The notes under the pieces were generated by a model. It was not told the origin of the DNA. It did not search any database and saw only the letters and a program-made list of their open reading frames with translations. A DNA stretch of 64,000 bases from JAPULR01 sp965238215 (lineage in GTDB: Bacteria; Chloroflexota; Dehalococcoidia; Lucifugimonadales; GCA-2712585): NCBI GenBank assembly GCA_965238215.1, contig OZ250180.1:310001-374000 (forward strand). The letters are read 5' to 3'. Made by a program: the position numbers and the translations under genes. Position 1 is the stretch's first letter. Every line of letters starts with the position of its first letter. Shown piece by piece: positions 25,236 through 34,109 of this stretch.

Positions 25236-26659
25236 ACAGCGCAAGCATCCCCTTCCTGACCGCTGCGGCCCTGGGCCGCCTGATACGTCGTCGGGAGGTC
25301 TCTCCCGTCGAGGCTGTCGAGGCCTACCTGGAACGAATCTACCTGGTGGACCGCAAGCTCAACAGCTATATCACAGTCAGCCGGGACCACGCACTAGCCG
25401 CTGCGAGACAGGCCGAAAGCGAAATCGCCGGCGGCGAATACCGCGGCCCCCTTCACGGCGTGCCCGTAGCAGTCAAAGACCAGTTCAATACCGCAGGCAT
25501 CCTCACCACCGGCGGCTCCAAGGTCCTGGCGACCAACGTTCCCGACTACGACGCCACGGTTATAGCCAACCTCAAGAATGCGGGCGCCATCTTGATGGGC
25601 AAGCTGAACATGAGCGAATTCGCCACAGGGAACAGCGTCTACCACCATTGGGGTACGCCCCACAATCCCTGGGACTTTGCGAGAAACCCCGGCACCTCCA
25701 GCAGCGGCTCCGGCGCCGCCACAGCCGCCTTCCTCTGCGCCACCTCTCTGGGAGAGGACACCGGCGGCTCCATTCGCAACCCCGCCAACAACTGCGGCCT
25801 CGTCGGCCTTCGCCCCACGTGGGGGCTGGTCAGTCGCTACGGAATGTTGGGCGCCTCCTGGTCAAACGACACCGCCGGCCCGATCTCCCGTACCGCCGAA
25901 GATTGCGCCATCACCCTGCAGGCCATCGCCGGCCACGACCCCAGGGACCCCTACAGCGCACAAGGCCCGTCGGCAGACTATCAAGCGGAGCTAGAGAGCG
26001 ACGTTAAGGGTCTTAGGATAGGCGTAGTGAAGGAGGGACTGTACGCTGACTTCGTGCAGCCCCAGGTCCGCGACACCGTGTCCAGGGCTATCGGTACGCT
26101 GGAACGCCTTGGCGCCTCCGTCGACGAAGTTTCCATTCCGCTGCTGCCCTACACCGCCGCCATCAACCGCATCCACATAGAGGTGGAAGCGGCGCCCGGG
26201 CATCGGGACTGGCTAGCCTCCAAGCCGCAGGACTACGACCATAACGTCCGCACGGACTTCCTCACCGGGTGCGTAGTGCCGGGCCAGCTCTACTACAAGG
26301 CCATGAAGCTCCGGGAACTGGTGAGAAGGCAGGTCTTTGAGGCCCTGGAGAAGGTGGACGTTCTGGCCCTCCCCAACACCTCGGAACCGGCGCCGCTCAT
26401 AAACAATAAGCCAGGCATATTCAGCCCGGAGGAGGCAAAGGCGCGGATGTCCGGCCGGCGCAGCTTGACCGGTTCCTTCAACCTGGCCAGCATTCCGGCC
26501 CTGGCAGTGCATTGCGGATTCGTCTCAGCCGAAGGAAGCCCAAAGCTCCCGACAGCGTTGCAGCTGGCGGGGCGACCCTTCTCCGACGGACTGTTGCTAC
26601 GAGTGGCCCACCGTTTCCAGGAAGCTACGCCCTGGCACATTCAGAGGCCGCCCATTTAG
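25232..26659 (+). CDS. Amidase signature family enzyme (GatA-like)
   Basis: A 475-residue amidase started at GTG 25232, overlapping the upstream stop. The Ser-cisSer-Lys triad of the family can be seen: Lys82 in VAVKDQF, the cis-Ser in GTSSSGSGA (about 157-158) and the nucleophile Ser180 in EDTGGSIR. The family ranges from GatA to simple amidases hydrolysing amide bonds of many small compounds. A small GatC-like protein precedes it, as for real GatA, but GatB is absent here, so the tRNA-linked role is not supported. It ends 62 bp before comEA on the same strand. Confidence 0.85.
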   Translation: MNSASIPFLTAAALGRLIRRREVSPVEAVEAYLERIYLVDRKLNSYITVSRDHALAAARQAESEIAGGEYRGPLHGVPVAVKDQFNTAGILTTGGSKVLATNVPDYDATVIANLKNAGAILMGKLNMSEFATGNSVYHHWGTPHNPWDFARNPGTSSSGSGAATAAFLCATSLGEDTGGSIRNPANNCGLVGLRPTWGLVSRYGMLGASWSNDTAGPISRTAEDCAITLQAIAGHDPRDPYSAQGPSADYQAELESDVKGLRIGVVKEGLYADFVQPQVRDTVSRAIGTLERLGASVDEVSIPLLPYTAAINRIHIEVEAAPGHRDWLASKPQDYDHNVRTDFLTGCVVPGQLYYKAMKLRELVRRQVFEALEKVDVLALPNTSEPAPLINNKPGIFSPEEAKARMSGRRSLTGSFNLASIPALAVHCGFVSAEGSPKLPTALQLAGRPFSDGLLLRVAHRFQEATPWHIQRPPI

Positions 26660-26721
26660 CGGTTTCTGATGAGGTCGCTCAGCCTCGCCGCTAATCCACG
26701 AGCCAGCCGAATGCGGCCAGA

Positions 26722-27399
26722 TTGAGCGCCCCGCAGAGCGGCAACACAAACTCCGACGTAACTTCCGGCCGCCGGTGGGCAAACGCCCTTCTGTTAATCG
26801 CCACCATTGCCGCCGTCTCCGGTGTGTTGGCCTTCCTGCTCCAACGAGAGACCACACCCGGCATCGAGGTATCTCTTCCTACGCCCACGCCTCCGCCGCA
26901 GTTGAAGGTTTATGTCAGCGGCGCAGTGGCCCAACCCGGCGTGTACTCCTTTCGAGAGGGGGACAGGCTACAGGAGGCAGTGCATTCCGCCGGGGGACTC
27001 CTGCCGGACGCCGACGCCTCCGCGGTGAACATGGCGGCCCTTCTGGAAGACGAGCAGCACTATCATCTGCCCCTCGCAGGAGAATCCAAGGACGACGCAA
27101 AGGGCGCAACCGCCACTCCCGCAAGTACGAACCCGACCCTGTCCGCAAGGAATACATCGCCCACCCCCGACGTAGCGCCCCCCACCCCTGACAACCCGGT
27201 AAACCTCAACGCCGCCTCCCAAGCGCGACTGCAGATGCTGCCCGGCATCGGAGAGGTGAGGGCTGAAGCCATCATCCAGTTCCGGGAAACCTACGGCCCC
27301 TTCGGCGAAACTTCAGAGGTCACCAGCGTTCCGGGCATAGGCCCGGCCACTTTTGAGAACATTCGGCATCTGATAACCGTCGATACTTCTATTCCGTGA
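26722..27399 (+). CDS. comEA: ComEA competence DNA-binding protein
   Basis: A 225-residue protein with an N-terminal membrane helix (about 20-42), an SLBB-like domain (60-115; LKVYVSGAVAQPGVYSFREG) and a C-terminal tandem helix-hairpin-helix region (163-225; LNAASQARLQMLPGIGEVRAEAII and TSVPGIGPATFENI). This is the order of ComEA, which binds incoming double-stranded DNA at the cell surface and passes it to ComEC. It starts at TTG (26722). Its stop overlaps the GTG start of comEC by 4 bp (27396-27399), so the two are translationally coupled. Confidence 0.93.
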   Translation: MSAPQSGNTNSDVTSGRRWANALLLIATIAAVSGVLAFLLQRETTPGIEVSLPTPTPPPQLKVYVSGAVAQPGVYSFREGDRLQEAVHSAGGLLPDADASAVNMAALLEDEQHYHLPLAGESKDDAKGATATPASTNPTLSARNTSPTPDVAPPTPDNPVNLNAASQARLQMLPGIGEVRAEAIIQFRETYGPFGETSEVTSVPGIGPATFENIRHLITVDTSIP

Positions 27400-29876
27400 G
27401 GCTCCTGCACCTCACGGCGGCGTGGGTGGGCGGCCTCCTCCTGGGGTCTCTGCTGCACCCTCCCCTGTGGACTATCCTCGTCCTACTTTTGGCGCTACTG
27501 GGCATTGGCCTGCTCGTAATCGTAGTAGGCCGACGCTCCTCCGGAAGTTGGGGCAATCTGCAAGGAGGAAGGCGCCTTGGCCTTTTTGTCGTAACCCTGC
27601 TGGCCGCCCTCTTCCTTCTGGGACTGCTTCGCTCAGACGCATCAGAGTCTCCACCTGCATTCCTACCCGACGAAGCGCAGTCGTCAGTACGCCTTGACGG
27701 AACCATCGCAGGCCCGCCGGAGAGCCGTGGAAGCGCCCTCCGGTTTGTCCTCCAAGCCCGCTCTATAGACAGGGGAGACGGATGGCAGGACCTAAACGCT
27801 GACGTGCTGGTGACGGCCAGACCCACCCCGGAGCTTGTGTCCCTCCGGCGGGAACCCCACCTCCGCTACGGAGACCGTCTCATTCTCGAGGGTTCGCTGG
27901 CCATGCCGCCCGTCCTTGAAACTTTCGACTACCGGGACTACCTCGCTCGCCAGGGCATCCATCTGGTGATGGACTTCCCCGCAGTAGAGCTTCAAGAGGA
28001 AGGAGTCGCATCTTCCTTCCTTGCCACTGTTTACGACATCAGGGACGCTATGGATAGAAGCCTGGAGCGCGCGCTGCCGGAACCCCAAGCTGCCGTTGCA
28101 CAAACGCTCCTTCTCGGAAAGCGCGACAATCTTCCCGCAGAGCTCCGTGAAGATTTCCGCAGCACAGGCACGTCCCATCTGTTGGCCATCTCCGGCCTGC
28201 ACGTGGGAGTAGTGCTGGTTCTGACAATGGCCGGCTCCGCCTTTCTGCTGGGACGGAGAGGGTCCTACTACCTTCTCGTTCCTCTCTTTGCCCTATGGGC
28301 CTACGCCGTCCTCAGCGGGCTCTCACCCTCCGTTGTTCGAGCCGCAATCATGGGATCTCTCTATCTGACGGCCGTTGGCGTCGGACGACCCCGTAACGTC
28401 TTCCCCGCCTTGGCGCTTGCCGCCGGTGTGATGGCGGGACTGGACCCGACAATTCTGCAAGACCTTTCCTTCCAACTCAGCTTTGCGGCCGTGGCCGGCA
28501 TCGCTCTTCTGGCCCCGCCTCTGACAGGCTGGCTTCAGGAGAAACTGTGGCTATCCCACGAACGCCAGGGATTCGCGCGTTCCATAGCCCGGGGCGCCCT
28601 TCTCAGCGCCGTCGTATCCGTGGCGGCGACCCTGGCAACGCTGCCCCTGGTGGCCTTCCACTTCCACCAGCTGCCCACGCTAGGCATACCCGCCACCGTT
28701 CTGGCCCTGCCCGCCCTTCCGCCCATCCTGATGACCTCCGGCTTGACAGTCGCTGCCGATACTTTGCATCCGGCCCTGGGCAATCTGGTCGGTTGGGCGG
28801 CTTATGCGTCCATATCCTACCTTACTGCCCTCATCCAAGGGTTCGCCGCCCTGCCCGGCGGACTCATCGAGATGCCCCGATTCAGCGGCCTGCTGGTTTG
28901 GCTCTATTACGCCCCTCTTACCCTGGCAGCCCTGACCCCTTTGCCTACCCTAAATGCAGTACGAAGGAAGTTTTTGGCCTTCCTTCGCCCATTCGCATTC
29001 CGGTTTAGCGCAGTCAATCTAAGACTCCTCGTACCCGCCGTCGCCCTATCCCTATTAGCCGCCGTGGCTTGGGCCCAGGCCCTTTCCGCCCCCGACGGAC
29101 GTCTCCACGTCATCTTTCTTGACGTAGACCAGGGGGATAGCATCCTCATCGTCACCCCTTCCGGCCAGCGCGTCCTAGTCGATGGCGGCCCCGACCCCGT
29201 CGGCGCAATACAAGCGTTGAACGCCCATCTCCCTTTTTGGGACCGCCACCTTAACCTGGTGGTTTCCACCCACACGGACGAAGACCATCTGGCGGGGCTG
29301 GTGGGCGTAGTCCAGCGCCACGCCGTAGACGCAGTAGCGGAGGGAATACCCGGAACTTCCTCCCTCTATCTCCGTTGGCGGCAGGCCCTGGAGGAGAAAT
29401 CTCTGGAGCCGATCTCCGTTCACAGGGGCGCATACATAGATCTCGGCGACGGTCTAACCCTGCAGGTTCTTAACCCTCCACTCGATTCAGGCCAGCCTAC
29501 GGACCGCGATACGAACAACCAGAGCGTGGTTCTACACCTGGAATTCGGCGAAGTCAGCTTTCTCCTGACGGGAGACATCGAGGATGAGGTCGAATTGGAA
29601 CTGCTGCGGGAGGAACTTCCCCTAGCAAGCTCGGTCCTCAAGGTTTCGCACCACGGGAGTCGTAATTCCTCAGGCCCGTTCTTTCTGCGGGCAGTGAATC
29701 CAGCAGTGGCCGTAGTCCAATCGGGAGAAGACAACCGCCACGGCCATCCACACCAGGAGGTCATCGACCGGCTTGAAAAGCTCGTCGGTCAGGACGGCTT
29801 GTACATGACAGCGCTTCACGGAACTGTTGAGATCACCACCGACGGACGCTCCTTGTGGGTCAAGACCGCCCAGTAG
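27396..29876 (+). CDS. comEC: ComEC/Rec2 DNA uptake channel
   Basis: An 826-residue membrane protein started at GTG. The N-terminal part has several hydrophobic helices and the DUF4131 type region, followed by the competence (PF03772) membrane domain from about residue 230 (TSTGHLLAISGLHVG-type motif: SHLLAISGLHVGVVL), and a C-terminal metallo-beta-lactamase domain with VFLDVDQGDSILI and STHTDEDHLAGL (metal ligand motif H-x-D-x-D-H with Thr at the first site). It forms the channel and likely degrades the non-transported strand. With comEA this indicates that natural transformation is possible. Convergent small gene follows 46 bp later. Confidence 0.93.
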   Translation: MRLLHLTAAWVGGLLLGSLLHPPLWTILVLLLALLGIGLLVIVVGRRSSGSWGNLQGGRRLGLFVVTLLAALFLLGLLRSDASESPPAFLPDEAQSSVRLDGTIAGPPESRGSALRFVLQARSIDRGDGWQDLNADVLVTARPTPELVSLRREPHLRYGDRLILEGSLAMPPVLETFDYRDYLARQGIHLVMDFPAVELQEEGVASSFLATVYDIRDAMDRSLERALPEPQAAVAQTLLLGKRDNLPAELREDFRSTGTSHLLAISGLHVGVVLVLTMAGSAFLLGRRGSYYLLVPLFALWAYAVLSGLSPSVVRAAIMGSLYLTAVGVGRPRNVFPALALAAGVMAGLDPTILQDLSFQLSFAAVAGIALLAPPLTGWLQEKLWLSHERQGFARSIARGALLSAVVSVAATLATLPLVAFHFHQLPTLGIPATVLALPALPPILMTSGLTVAADTLHPALGNLVGWAAYASISYLTALIQGFAALPGGLIEMPRFSGLLVWLYYAPLTLAALTPLPTLNAVRRKFLAFLRPFAFRFSAVNLRLLVPAVALSLLAAVAWAQALSAPDGRLHVIFLDVDQGDSILIVTPSGQRVLVDGGPDPVGAIQALNAHLPFWDRHLNLVVSTHTDEDHLAGLVGVVQRHAVDAVAEGIPGTSSLYLRWRQALEEKSLEPISVHRGAYIDLGDGLTLQVLNPPLDSGQPTDRDTNNQSVVLHLEFGEVSFLLTGDIEDEVELELLREELPLASSVLKVSHHGSRNSSGPFFLRAVNPAVAVVQSGEDNRHGHPHQEVIDRLEKLVGQDGLYMTALHGTVEITTDGRSLWVKTAQ

Positions 29877-29922
29877 CTAATGAACAGCGATGTGGAGATA
29901 CAAATGAGCCTGGGATATCCTC

Positions 29923-30126
29923 TTACGCTGACGCCTTACGACGGTGCAGCGCGTACAGGCCCAGGACCGCCACCGGAATCAAGACAATCACTGCGGCCAG
30001 AATAATCACTATCAACGCGGGGTCCAGGCCAATTAGCGAGTCCAACCGGTGCATAATCCACTCCAGCAGGTCCGGATCTCCCGCCTCTCCGTGATGGGCG
30101 GCTACGGAAAGAAACGACAGCATCAT
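29923..30126 (-). CDS. Small single-pass membrane protein of unknown function
   Basis: A 67-residue protein: a short N-terminal part with two His-containing helices, a long hydrophobic segment (about 37-58: LIVIILAAVIVLIPVAVLGL) and a basic C-terminus (HRRKASA), so one membrane helix with the basic end inside. It follows the MFS gene by 36 bp on the same strand and may be read with it. No family recognised; its shape alone supports it as a real gene. Confidence 0.5.
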   Translation of the reverse strand: MMLSFLSVAAHHGEAGDPDLLEWIMHRLDSLIGLDPALIVIILAAVIVLIPVAVLGLYALHRRKASA

Positions 30127-30162
30127 CCCGCCCCGTGATTTATGTCAATCCGCTTCTCCACG

Positions 30163-31470
30163 TCAGGCCCCCTGGCGTGCCGGCTCCCCCGGCGTGGTCG
30201 TTTGCTGGTAGCGGGCCGAATACTTCTTCTCCCGAATGGAAAAGCTCACCAGGCTGGCGCACACAAGCAGCACCGCGGCAATTATCAAAGGCACATCGTA
30301 AGAACCCGTCACGTCTCGCAGTATGCCCGCAAGCTGGATGCTGATGGCTCCGCCAATCTGGTGCGCCGTGAACACGATGCCGCCCAGAATCCCGATGTTA
30401 CGCAGTCCGTAAACGTCCGCCGTCAGCGACGTCGTCAATGGCACCGTTGCAATCCACGAGAAGCCCGCCACCAGCGAGAAGCTCCACAAGCCCAATAGGC
30501 CCGGGACTAGCAGCAACATCACGTATGCTCCCCCTCGCAGCAGGTACACAAGCGCAAGCAGATTCTTTCTCCCGAACCGGTCGCCAAGCACGCCCGCCAT
30601 CATCACCCCAACCACGTTTAGCCCGCTCATCACGCCAAAGGCCGAGGCCGCCATGGACTGGGAATACCCCTTCTCAATAGCAAAGGGCACGAAGTGGGCG
30701 GAAATCAGCGCCGTAGTAAATCCGCAGACAAAGTAGGCCCCGCTCAACTGCCACATGGGGAAGGTGCCGAAGCACGTGACCCACCGCTCCGACTCCAAGG
30801 GCGCCCGCCTAACCACCCTAATCACCTTGCCGTCCGCCGACGTTTGTTGGGCATCGCCGTCCGGCATCAACCCCAAGTCCTGAGGCTGCTCCCGCATGAC
30901 GAAATAGGCCAACGGTACCGCCAGTGTCAGCACCATTACGCCCAACACCGCCCAGGTGGTCCGCCAGCCTGCCAGCTCTATCAGGTACGACGAAAGTGGT
31001 ACCAGAATCAGGCCGCCCATGGGCGCTCCCGCCGCAACTATTGCCACCGCCATCGCCCGCTTCCGCTCGAACCACTTAGAGATTATCGACACGGTGGTAT
31101 TTATCGATCCTCCGCTCATTGCAATCGCCATCACCACGCCAAAGACGATTATCAGGAACACGATGTGGTTGGTGGCCGCCAGCATCAAGTTCGATATGCC
31201 GATTATCACCAGGCTGACCAGAATCAGCTTACGCCCGCCAATCCTATCGTAGAGCCGGCCGATGAAAGGCTGGCTCAAACCATTAAGCAGGAATCCGATG
31301 GACGCCGCCAGCGAAATAGTGCTCCGGTCCCAGGAAAATTCCTCGCTCATCGGAATGACGAACACGCCGAAGCCGTTCCGTCCACCCACAGTCAGGAAGG
31401 AGATGAAGAAGGACGCCCCAACGATTATCCAGCCGTAATACAACCCATTCCTGACCCCGCCGCCATTCAT
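30163..31470 (-). CDS. Major facilitator superfamily transporter
   Basis: A 435-residue protein with 12 predicted membrane helices in two halves. Loop 2-3 has IGRLYDRIGGRKL and the matching loop in the second half has GDRFGRKNLLAL, the MFS signature (G-x-x-x-D-R-x-G-R-R/K). The sequence resembles OxlT/monocarboxylate-type MFS proteins with a long first periplasmic segment (YYGWIIVGASFF). It should move a small organic anion, but no substrate is recognisable. It follows the DUF2269 gene by 74 bp on the minus strand and may belong to the same transcription unit as the peptidase-like genes upstream. Confidence 0.88.
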   Translation of the reverse strand: MNGGGVRNGLYYGWIIVGASFFISFLTVGGRNGFGVFVIPMSEEFSWDRSTISLAASIGFLLNGLSQPFIGRLYDRIGGRKLILVSLVIIGISNLMLAATNHIVFLIIVFGVVMAIAMSGGSINTTVSIISKWFERKRAMAVAIVAAGAPMGGLILVPLSSYLIELAGWRTTWAVLGVMVLTLAVPLAYFVMREQPQDLGLMPDGDAQQTSADGKVIRVVRRAPLESERWVTCFGTFPMWQLSGAYFVCGFTTALISAHFVPFAIEKGYSQSMAASAFGVMSGLNVVGVMMAGVLGDRFGRKNLLALVYLLRGGAYVMLLLVPGLLGLWSFSLVAGFSWIATVPLTTSLTADVYGLRNIGILGGIVFTAHQIGGAISIQLAGILRDVTGSYDVPLIIAAVLLVCASLVSFSIREKKYSARYQQTTTPGEPARQGA

Positions 31471-31544
31471 GGCGAACCCATCCCTACCACTTCCGCCTTA
31501 GGTGCAATGACAAACGTCCCGCGTCTAGACAACGACAATCGGTG

Positions 31545-32087
31545 TCATGGCTTGACCACCATCAGATAGAGGATAGCCACGGACAGGGCTAGGGTGACAC
31601 CGCTCCAGAAGTACCAACGCTTCAACAGCGCGTTGGTTTCCGCGCTAAGTGGTCCATCGGCAGTCGCGGCCTGCTCACCAAGCCGCGCCAGCTTGACCAT
31701 GTACCGATGTACAAACGCTCCCCACAGAACTATCGCCAGCACAAACAGCGCAAGGGCAATCTCTATCCACCGGTGTTCGTGGAATCCACCCCAGCCTCCC
31801 CACCTATCCGCCGACATCATCAGCCCGTTCAGAAGGGCGAGCGCAGCGGCGGGTGCAACGAGAAGCAGGCCCGCCTGACGTGTCGCCCTGAAGGCAAAAC
31901 CCATGACTGCCGCCGTCCCGTTGCAGTGAGCCAACGCCATCCACAAGGTAGACGATACAAGACCGCCCACGAACAGAATCGCAGCCAAAATGTGCAGGGT
32001 CAGGTGCCACTGGAAGCCGAATACCGGCAATGATGCTACCACCACAACGGCCAGCAGCAACAAATGGACCTTAAGGGACCGCGACAT
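31545..32087 (-). CDS. DUF2269 family integral membrane protein
   Basis: A 180-residue polytopic protein with about five hydrophobic segments. LHILAAILFVGGLVSSTLW in the second helix and the 'NGLMMSADRWGGW' loop fit the DUF2269 family of small inner-membrane proteins with unknown function, some of which are thought to bind heme. Gap to the upstream peptidase gene is 52 bp. A role with the transporter and peptidase-fold genes is only inferred from adjacency. Confidence 0.7.
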   Translation of the reverse strand: MSRSLKVHLLLLAVVVVASLPVFGFQWHLTLHILAAILFVGGLVSSTLWMALAHCNGTAAVMGFAFRATRQAGLLLVAPAAALALLNGLMMSADRWGGWGGFHEHRWIEIALALFVLAIVLWGAFVHRYMVKLARLGEQAATADGPLSAETNALLKRWYFWSGVTLALSVAILYLMVVKP

Positions 32088-32139
32088 TTCTACCCCCTAT
32101 CGGTCTCCCTAGAATATGTGCGTCGGAGAGTGAATCCGG

Positions 32140-34107
32140 TTAGCTGGGACTGTCCAAGGCTACGAAGCCCTCACTCACCAATCCCTCGAAGAGCTTCAAC
32201 ACATGCCGGGACTCCAGATCGAAGTCAAACTCCGAGCCAATGGCTTCGGCAATCTCGTTCACCGAGCGCTTGCCATCGACGAAGTTCCAGATCTCGTCTC
32301 CAATGATTCGCAGGGAGTCATAGCGCATCTTGGGGTCCCTGGCTTCCATCTCCTGCCACATAGTGTACAGGTCCCAATAGCCCGTTCCAGCCAGACCGGG
32401 GGCGTCCCGCTTGACCAATCGGCGGGGAACCACGTTGCCCGAGGCGAACTCTTCCGCCGCGCCTGTGCCGTTAATCAGCCAGCTGCCGACCTCCTCCAGC
32501 CTGTCGCCAATTTCCTTCTGGATGGCAGAGCTGGTGGCTTCCAGACCTGCCTTGTCGCCATCATCCGCCAGTGTCATGGCCGAAGCAACTGCCTGCTGGT
32601 CACGACTGGCAAAGTTAGCGAGACGCCTCCGCACGCGGCCCTCTTCGGAACCACCCTTGCCGTCCATGGCGATGCGAGAAAGACGGAACTGACTGCGAGT
32701 TCCCACAACCCGCATGATGTCTTCTGCCTCTGCAGAACCCGCGCTGGCCAGCAGCAGAGCCGCCAGCGCCGTCGTGTTCCCGCCCCGCTTGAATACTTTG
32801 GCGTCCAGGTTGTCCGCCGTCAGGTAGTCGGTGTGGAAGTAGAGGTCCGGCCAGGACATGATCAGCGGCGAAGGAATCCCGAAGGCCGGGTAGTACTTGT
32901 TGTCGCTCCAGGGGCAATAGGGATGCTCCAGGAAGTTCACGAAGGGGATGGAATCGACGTTGTGGAACACCCAGCGGGTCTCCTTGGGCGTCTGTTCCAT
33001 GAGGCTGCCGTAGAAGTCGTTGACGTAGGTAGGCACCGAGTCCGGCGAATGATAGAAGAGCAAGGCCGACTTGCACTTCTGCTGGTCGTGGCCCACGCTG
33101 TCCAGAGCTATCACCACGTGTGTGTTTTCTATTTCCGTCGGGTGGTTGTGGAAGTAGTTCTTAGTGCCCTGCCCCTCCACGTTCACCAGGAAGCGAATTG
33201 TGCGGCGAGGACGGGGTACTTTACCGCTGGCAATCAGCTTCGACATGGTGCGGCCCATCTCCGCCAGCAGCGCCGGGCCGGAGGCGCAGTTGGCGCCAGG
33301 CTTGGTGCCCGACGTGGCATGGCACACGAACTGAATGTACTCGTCCGCCTTGTCCGTGCCGCGAATATCCGCTAGCAGATTCTGGCCCTCTCCCTTGAAG
33401 GTCGTGCACTGCACGTCCGCAAAGACCTTTGTGCCCCCGTTAGCCGCCAGAGCCGCCAGCTTCTCGGCAGCGTGATAGTTGACCACAATGGCCCAGGCGC
33501 TGTTGTGATTAGACGGCATCCGCAAAAGCATCACAGGGTCGGGCAGGGACTCCCGCGTGCGGAAGGGCGCCGTCTGGTACAGCAAATAGTCGGTCACGAT
33601 TCCGGCCGCGCCTGCATCCATGGCCAGATTAGCAGCGTGTCCCCAGCCGCTAGCCCGCTCCGTGCTTCGAATCAGCACTACCTTGCCGCGAACGTCCTGC
33701 TTCTGATAGTCCTCCGGCCTTTCGCCGGTACCCACGTCTATCAGTTCCAAAGTAACGCCCCCCGTGGGCGTGGGAGGCGTCCACCAGGGCAAGCATGAGG
33801 GCGCCGTCTCATAGGAAACCAGGAGCTCGCCCTGGGCGGAACCTATCCGAAGCTCGCAGCTAATGGGGTCCCATGCCAAAGGCATCGACTGGGTGACGTA
33901 CTTCGTTTCGCCGTCCAAGGGGTAGCGCTCCACCCAGACCTTGTCCATACCGTTGGCGCGAAAGAGGTCCGCCACAAAGTCCGTGGCCCGGTGGTATCCC
34001 TGAGCCCCCGGCGACCGGTAAAAGTCGGTCATGTGCGTGGCCGACTCAAGGGCCCGCTCTCCTGAAAGCTCCTCGTTAATCATCCTGATGAGGTTTTGCC
34101 GGTTCAT
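32140..34107 (-). CDS. M28-like aminopeptidase-fold protein with PA-type insert and altered metal site
   Basis: The ATG at 34107, preceded by AAGGGAG, gives 655 residues; the upstream frame reading into the next gene is rejected. Residues 120-215 form a protease-associated type domain, and from 240 on comes an M28 peptidase-like core: CHATSGTKPGANCASG (His263; the bridging Asp of GANDNASG is Cys274), LVNVEGQG (Glu311), ALDSVG (Asp336) and YFHTDY (His425). The C-terminal 90 residues include SVNEIAEAIGSEFDFD, a winged-helix-like piece as in PqqD or small regulators. The change at the bridging ligand makes normal dizinc peptidase activity uncertain. It starts 2 bp after the M20-like gene. Confidence 0.7.
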   Translation of the reverse strand: MNRQNLIRMINEELSGERALESATHMTDFYRSPGAQGYHRATDFVADLFRANGMDKVWVERYPLDGETKYVTQSMPLAWDPISCELRIGSAQGELLVSYETAPSCLPWWTPPTPTGGVTLELIDVGTGERPEDYQKQDVRGKVVLIRSTERASGWGHAANLAMDAGAAGIVTDYLLYQTAPFRTRESLPDPVMLLRMPSNHNSAWAIVVNYHAAEKLAALAANGGTKVFADVQCTTFKGEGQNLLADIRGTDKADEYIQFVCHATSGTKPGANCASGPALLAEMGRTMSKLIASGKVPRPRRTIRFLVNVEGQGTKNYFHNHPTEIENTHVVIALDSVGHDQQKCKSALLFYHSPDSVPTYVNDFYGSLMEQTPKETRWVFHNVDSIPFVNFLEHPYCPWSDNKYYPAFGIPSPLIMSWPDLYFHTDYLTADNLDAKVFKRGGNTTALAALLLASAGSAEAEDIMRVVGTRSQFRLSRIAMDGKGGSEEGRVRRRLANFASRDQQAVASAMTLADDGDKAGLEATSSAIQKEIGDRLEEVGSWLINGTGAAEEFASGNVVPRRLVKRDAPGLAGTGYWDLYTMWQEMEARDPKMRYDSLRIIGDEIWNFVDGKRSVNEIAEAIGSEFDFDLESRHVLKLFEGLVSEGFVALDSPS

Positions 34108-34109
34108 CT

